Below, one piece after another: positions 58,050 through 64,000 of a DNA stretch of 64,000 nt (position 1 is its first letter; every line of letters begins with the position of its first letter). This DNA is from Nymphaea colorata (taxonomy: Eukaryota; Streptophyta; Magnoliopsida; Nymphaeales; Nymphaeaceae), in contig NC_045144.1 in NCBI RefSeq assembly GCF_008831285.2, positions 13,443,858 through 13,507,857 on the forward strand, read 5' to 3'. The translations under genes and the position numbers were made by a program. The notes beneath the pieces are model-generated. The model had not been told where the DNA came from. It was given only the letters and a program-made list of their open reading frames with translations, and ran no database searches.

Positions 58050-59767
58050 ATGTTTTTGAGTTTCAGAGGCAAAGACACAAGAGGCCGCTTCACCAGCCAT
58101 CTCTACGAGGAGCTGAACCAATGCCGTATATCTGCCTTCTTCGACAGTGTGGGCCTCCGAAAGGGTGAAAGGATCAGCGAGATCTTGGGATACATGAAGG
58201 CATCCCAGGTTGTCATGTCCATCTTGTCCAAGAACTTCGCCAAATCGAAATGGTGTCTGCTCGAGGCTGCCAAGATGCTGGAAATTCACGAAGATGATAA
58301 GGAGAATAAGTGGATTATACCTGTCTTTCTTGATGTTTCTCCATCTGACATCAAAGAAGATAGTGGATCATTTCAAGTTTCTATTACATAAAACCAGAAG
58401 AAGGTTAATTTGGACAGGGAACAGACTGAAAAGTACAGATGCGTCTTGAGATCAATAGGGCCAATTGCTGGATACTCTCTCATAACTGACGCAAATGGGT
58501 ATGCAATAAGCATGTGCCTCTGTTTATGTGTGTATGTGTGTGTGTGTCAGAAAGAGCAAATAAAATGGAGAAGCATCCTTACCTTATTTGTTTGCTTCAC
58601 ATGAGAAGGTCTCTGTAATAATCTGTGAGTGTTTTATTGCTTACTCTTACCATATAGAATATCACTTGGCTGCATGCAGGGATGAAGCAAGGCTATGCAC
58701 CATGATATGTGACTGGATTTCGAGCATATTGAAGCAGGTACTGCTTGGTGTGCAACCTATTGAAATTGATTAGGTTGGAAGGAGAAACCAATGGCATTAA
58801 CATAGTTGGAATTTGTGGAAAAGGTGGCATTGGGAAGACAGCGATTGCAATGACCATCTTTGATAAGCTCTCTCATGAATTCAGATACACCAGCTTCATC
58901 TCAGACATCAGGGAAGAAGCCAAGAAGCACAATGGGATTTGCTTGCTACAAGCCAACTCATTTCGGATATCTCAAAAGAGACAAGTGTGGTTATAGACAC
59001 GGTTAATAATGGAATTAGTGCGATCAGACGAAAATTTGGATGGAAGAAAGTGCTCATAGTTCTCGATGACATTGATGACACTAAACAACTTGATGCATTG
59101 GTAGGTGACCAAGTACATGTAAAACGAGAGCATGTATTTGGTGCAGGAAGTAAGATTATTATCACTACAAGGAACAGAGCCCCACTGATTGCTCATGGTT
59201 TAGAAATTTACTACCCCAAGGAGCTAAAATATCCTCAGTCACTTAAATTATTTTCTCTCCATGCCTTTAAAGTTAGCCCACCAACATCAGAATTTATTGG
59301 CTTGTCAGAGAAGGTTGTCAAAGTTGCAGGAGGCCTGCCATTAGCTCTAAAAGTATTTAGGTAACATTTTTCCTCAATAAATAGAGTTAGAGAGTATGGG
59401 AGGTTGAGTTGGGAAAATTGCAAAGACATTCACATCAAAAAGTTCTTGAAAGACTTAAAATAAGCTATGATGGGTTGGAGCTTACACAGAAGTATGTATT
59501 TTTGGATGTAGCATGTTTCCTCATTGGGTCAAGTAAAGAGGAAGCATTATTCTTCTGGGAAGATCACTATGCTGCAGATAGTGCAATTAATGCTCTTGAA
59601 AGCAAGTCTCTTCTCACCATGGATGTTGATAATCGGTTCAGAATGCATGGCTGAATTCAGGTATGGGAAGATGGATAGTTAAAGAAGCAGGCAATCTCAA
59701 TCCTCACATGTACAGCAGACTTTGGGATAGGGATGATGTATCTAAGGTATTGGAGGATGAGGCCTGA
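58050..59767 (+). pseudogene. TIR-NBS resistance-type gene, broken, without LRR
   Basis: TIR-NBS-LRR proteins are intracellular immune receptors; the TIR domain cleaves NAD+. Exon 1 (58050-58498) is TIR: FLSFRGKDTRGRFTSHLYEE, FDSVGLRKGE, ILSKNFAKSKWCLLE, WIIPVFLDVSPSDIK, then a stop at 58389-58391. It begins at the FLSFRG motif with no usual N-terminal leader. Intron 58499-58679 has GT...AG. Exon 2 has the P-loop GICGKGGIGKTAIA (58808-58849), kinase-2 KVLIVLDDID, RNBS-B GSKIIITTRN, GLPLAL, and ARC2 (VFLDVACFLIGSSKEE). Frameshifts near 58772, 58950 and 59370 and a TGA after MHG break it; the MHD motif is MHG. It ends SKVLEDEA-stop; no LRR follows within 2 kb. Confidence 0.88.
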
Positions 59768-62148
59768 ATTTGTTCTTATTACATTTCTATCATGGTGTTG
59801 ACATTGTAACTAATTATCTCTGACTCTCTTGGTGTCTTACTCAAGCTTAGGTAATAGAGGAGCAATTTTAGTTTGCTGATGTCAATTTGGTCAAGACCCC
59901 ACAATTTGGTCTAATGGCCTTTGTTCATTAGCCTTGAACCAAACCGTTTACTTTGTGATTAGGACATTGTCTTTCGACATTATTTTCCACTCAAGTCAAT
60001 CCATAGTGTTACTATTCTGCAAGCTCTTTGAGTCCTGCTTAATTTGTTATCACATCTTCTGCTCTTTAACTTTAGCCTTCATATTTAATCGTGATTCATT
60101 CTTTTTTACTTAGACTTTAGGTCCTCATTGAAATTTTGCGTCTCACACCATGAGAATTATGGTATCTTTTAATAATTGAGTGTAATCTTCAGAAGTTAGT
60201 AGCCCCCAAATGGATGCCAATATTGCTGCAAGTTATGCCACGATTTGTGTGGTAGTGTCTACTATAACTGTAATAAGTGACAAATCTTGGCAATTGCTGT
60301 TTTAGTGATTTTTCTTAGTGGTTCCTATCTTATCGGCTATTTTTCAAAACCGTCTTTTTCATTTCGAGTTTTCCAAATCCAGCCTTGGACACACCCATCC
60401 TTTTATACATCCAAGATGGCTTAAGGTAAGAAGTTAACATGGGATTGAAAATAGAGCAGAAGGATACCTTCGCCGTCAACTGTAACCTAATACATAAGAT
60501 GAGTTTTTTGCATATGTGAAACTTTCTGAAGACTAACCATATAATTGCATGTTCAAAAAAATTCACAATTGTTATGTAAAATTATTTCTTTTTGCATGTA
60601 TATATAATTTCGTAAGCCAAAAAATTGCACTAATGATTTTGAGAATCCTATACAATATAAAAATATTATTAAAGTTGATTGTGAAGTTGTTTTGGGTATC
60701 AGCATTATTTAGTCAGCACTATTTAGTTAGTTTCGTGAAAAAAAACTCGTCTATAACCTTTTCTGTTCAATTTTATGTATAATCAGGTCATCCCTATCCT
60801 CTATCCTTTATTTATGAATTGTCTTGAAGGGCAAAACTGTCGGTTGATTAGATTTTCCAAGTTAATATTCCTTTACCAAAGTTCATGGATAAAAATCTAC
60901 GGATTTTAATCCATGGATTGATTACCAAGAGATAATTGTTCATAGTGTTTAGCGTATGATTGGCAGAGATTAAAATCCTTAAAATATTGTCTACTGTCTG
61001 ATGGTATTGAATTAAAATCCATAGACAAAAAAAAAAAATATCTGTTGCAAAGCTTGGCCTACACGGTAAGCTTTAAGTGGTATTAATTATTAAAACCTAA
61101 CTATTGAAGCAGGAGGTCACTTGATTTATGTACCATTTCTTCTATTGTTTCCGGTTTAAAGGCGGGTTCTATTGTTTCTGGTTTAAAGGCCCACCAAGTT
61201 TGGAAGAAAAGGAAAGACTAATTCTGACAAATGTCAGAGATTCAAAAAACACGTTTCTCACTTGATTGCATATTTCTAGAATGATTTTCTTGGCTGCTAA
61301 GGTGGTGGAACGTCCTCAAGGATCAGATACTGGACTCTTGAAAGAACAACGATAAACTGATTCAGAAGTTCTAAATGTTTTATCATTTCAAAATTTCGTA
61401 TATTAACTTCAAGCAAGAAAAAAAGGAGGAAAGCAATTAATACTGAAGACCAAGCCATCGAGCCTTGTGAACCTGTTCAGCAGCTGAGAGCACGTCTCAA
61501 ACATTGAGCCTTGTGAACATGCCAAGGAGGAGGCTGCGGTGGAAGGGTGAGCTGCTCTAGAGGGGCACTCAAATGGTGGTTAAAGAGATGAAACTACTGT
61601 GGATGCTGCAGTTGATGCAGATGTTGCAGTGAAGTGGTGCAATGAAATTCTTGTGGCGGGAGAAAAAATGAGATGCACCCACAGTAAACTTTTCTATCCA
61701 AAAGCTAGCTACAGAACGAAAGCAGGGCACTCAGAGCGAGTGTGTAGCGGAAGCATGGACACGCGCAATGAAGGCCTATCCAGGGCAGTCGCTCCTGGGA
61801 ATCCCTCAGGAAGACAGAGCCAGAGCACGGCTAAGGCAGGCACATGACAAGAATAGAGAGCAAGCCTGTCTTTAATTTCCAGAAGGCACAGAACTGCAGC
61901 ATGAGCACCAAAGTTCACTGCTCGGAAAGATTCTTCGCGACTATGGACCAAAGCCTACAGCGGAGCCACAAGGAAAGTGGATGATAGATTTGGAAAACAT
62001 GAGAAGGGTATAAACTCTGGAACTTTTGATCAGTTAGGTCTGAACCAAAGTTGACCAAACTTAACCCAGCCCACTTAGCTCGTGTAAATTGGCTAAGGAT
62101 GGTCAATTAGAGCCTTTAAACCCTATTTAACTCATTTTACAAGTCCCC
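59768..62148. other. Unassigned DNA after the TIR-NBS pseudogene
   Basis: Where LRR exons would be expected there is AT-rich DNA with no leucine-rich repeats. A less AT-rich patch at 61480-61990 contains an 82-codon frame (61599-61847) that I do not recognise. Confidence 0.4.
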
Positions 62149-62248
62149 NNNNNNNNNNNNNNNNNNNNNNNNNNNNNNNNNNNNNNNNNNNNNNNNNNNN
62201 NNNNNNNNNNNNNNNNNNNNNNNNNNNNNNNNNNNNNNNNNNNNNNNN
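62149..62248. other. Assembly gap (100 N)
   Basis: Exactly 100 N bases. Confidence 1.
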
Positions 62249-62519
62249 AGTTCTGAGCAATTGATAAAGTTAGACACAATCTGAGACAGGAATCAGAAGC
62301 ATTGAGATCAGGGGAAAGGAGACGGTGGAAAAGGTGAAATAGTTAGAAATGTGCAAAGTGTGAGGGTTTAGGGTGAAGGCATTAAATGGTATTCAAATCA
62401 ATTCAATGGTTTAGGACCAGTTGTGAAAATTGTTCAGGGCCCGTTCATAAACCTGGGAATTGTTGTAGTGCTCATGCTCCTAGCCCTCTCATTCAAGGTT
62501 CTATGCATGAGTTCAACAA

Positions 62520-64000
62520 GTCGTGGTCTTTTTGAAATTGTTTTTTTATCTGAATCTCAGCATAAAAGTCCTTGAGTTCCTTGTTGTCATATTCACCTCT
62601 ATATTTGTATTGCATGCATTTCACTTTCCTGCCAATTTGATTTTTAACTTCAGCCTTTCACCTTTTCAAAGTATAAAAAGTAGCAGATTTGTTTTTTAGA
62701 AAACAAACTAATACCTTCCAAGTGCAGTCATCAACAAATGTGACATAATAGAATGATCATCCAAGGGAACAACCAAGAGCTGGACGCCAAACATCTATAT
62801 GGACTAACTTCAACTTATCCTTCTTGATAGTCGCCTGACTTTAGAGAAGGTGACCCTTTCTTGCTTCTGGAAGATGCAATTTTGAAAAACGCAACTTCTA
62901 TAGATTTCAGATTAGACAATTTATTCTTAGTGGCCATAATTTTGGTTCGTTTTTCACTCATATGTACATCACATTTTGATGTCCATCTTCTATAGCTTGT
63001 AATGCTATAATAGCAAGCTGTCATCAAATTTTTGTTGCAGCATCTGTCATTTAGATCTCCAATTATATATAGAGTACCCAGTTTGTTGCCTCATGCTACA
63101 ATCATTGCATTTTTGGTTATCTTCTAACATCCTCCAACAAACGTAATAACGTACCCATCAACTTCAAACTGACCTATAGAATTCAGATTTCTCCTCAATC
63201 TGAAACATCACTGACACCCCTTCTATACATCCATGCCCATTCTGCATCTATATATGGACATCACCCTTCCATACAATGTCTGAATGTTCATCATTTGCAA
63301 GATAGACCTTTCCAAATTGTCTGCAGTATAATTTTGCATATTGTTTTTAGATGAAGTAAAGTGAAAAGATGCACCAGAATTTAAAATCCAGGATCCAATG
63401 AAGCTATGTAGACTCAATCTCAGGCTTCATATATGCATTCTATGGCAATATTTGTACTCTCCTTCATGTTTTTCATTTTTCCCTTCCAATAATCTACAAT
63501 CTCTTTTTTAGTGACTTGGCTTTCCACAGTTCCAGCATCATTCTTCTAAGGTTTGGACTAACTTATTCCTTTCGATTTTGACCGACCTCTCTCTTGAATA
63601 TTGAGAGAAGAAGCGAAAGTTTCTCACACTTCTCTTCTACGAATATCTATGATCAAAATCAGGTCTCAAACACTACTAAAGTTCAACTTCTTAGACCCAT
63701 GAGAACTAATCACTACAGTCACGGTCGCATCCCAACTGTCGATGATGACAACAAAGAATAAAAGCTTGAACCTAGTCATAAAAATTTAATATTCACAGAA
63801 CTCAATTGAGATATAATCACATTAAACTCATTTATATGATCAGTAACGAAATCACCTTTAGTCACCTTCAAATTAAATAAACGACACATTAGATAAACCT
63901 TATTTGAGGCAAAGGGTTTTTCACACATATCTGTTGGCACCTTCATCAAACCCACGATTGTCTTCTCATTGACAATATTGAAGTTGACGTTCTTGGCTAG
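62520..64000 (-). pseudogene. Tork/Tnt1-like copia gag, protease and integrase, runs off window
   Basis: On the minus strand from the window end: gag (NEKTIVGLMKVPTDMCEKPF, ASNKVYLMCRLFNLKVTKGD, DHINEFNVITSQLSSVNIKF, 63780-63990); zinc knuckle CWNCGKPSH-stop-KRDC (about 63490-63535); protease with WILNSGASFHFTSS, the catalytic Asp changed to Asn (about 63345-63395); and integrase with VTFVDDCTWKVLVCFLKNKS and KYRGEYDNKELKDFYAEI (62530-62750). Stops and frameshifts occur throughout. The LTR and start of gag would lie beyond 64000. Confidence 0.82.

Overview
This window is gene-poor flowering-plant nuclear DNA. The coding sequence consists almost entirely of plant retrotransposon proteins (Ty1/copia, L1-type LINE) and plant gene families (an L-type lectin receptor kinase, a DUF810/MUN protein of the PATROL1 kind, a TIR-NBS resistance protein). 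A TIR-NBS gene argues against a monocot. I cannot name the species. Two 100-base N gaps (18279-18378 and 62149-62248) show that this is a scaffold. I see no intact, uninterrupted cellular gene; every recognisable gene is truncated, frameshifted, nonsense-mutated or scrambled.

Layout. 1-1.7 kb: the 3' end of a copia element whose LTR cuts directly into a lectin receptor kinase, leaving an open kinase-domain reading frame. 2.9-7.0 kb: decayed copia pieces in both orientations and a scrap of Ty3/gypsy pol. 7.06-17.34 kb: a nested structure. One LINE is split by a 4.85-kb copia element (LTRs at 7995-8291 and 12546-12845, target duplication GAGTT) and again by a 3.5-kb solo-LTR-like insert (13148-16645, target duplication TGGGG/TGGGA). 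The LINE reading frame resumes exactly across the second insert. 17.3-25.1 kb: about 935 bp present twice (17344-18278 and 21183-22118), minisatellites, a promoter-like tract with an internal duplication, a possible first exon, and a second LINE lacking most of its reverse transcriptase.

25.9-30.7 kb: a copia fragment, then a DUF810/PATROL1-like pseudogene in scrambled order: middle exons first, then N-terminal exons, then the C-terminal exon. 31.64-32.58 kb: a striking GC-rich minisatellite of about 17 units near 57 bp, in which many units carry inverted repeats. 32.6-47 kb: mostly unannotated AT-rich DNA with microsatellites, a SINE-like fragment, a diverged 240-bp tandem duplication and one unrecognised 102-codon frame. 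47.16-51.19 kb: a large imperfect inverted repeat carrying a primer-binding-site-like motif. 52.4-56.4 kb: minus-strand copia (with 5' LTR) and minus-strand LINE remnants. 58.05-59.77 kb: a TIR-NBS pseudogene with no LRR. 62.5-64 kb: a minus-strand copia gag-pol fragment running off the end.

These sequences do not form a pathway. The window records repeated transposon insertion into cellular genes and into older transposons. The items most worth checking are the hairpin minisatellite, the scrambled DUF810 pseudogene, the copia element with TA...TA LTR ends, the LINE split twice, and the inverted repeat at 47-51 kb.
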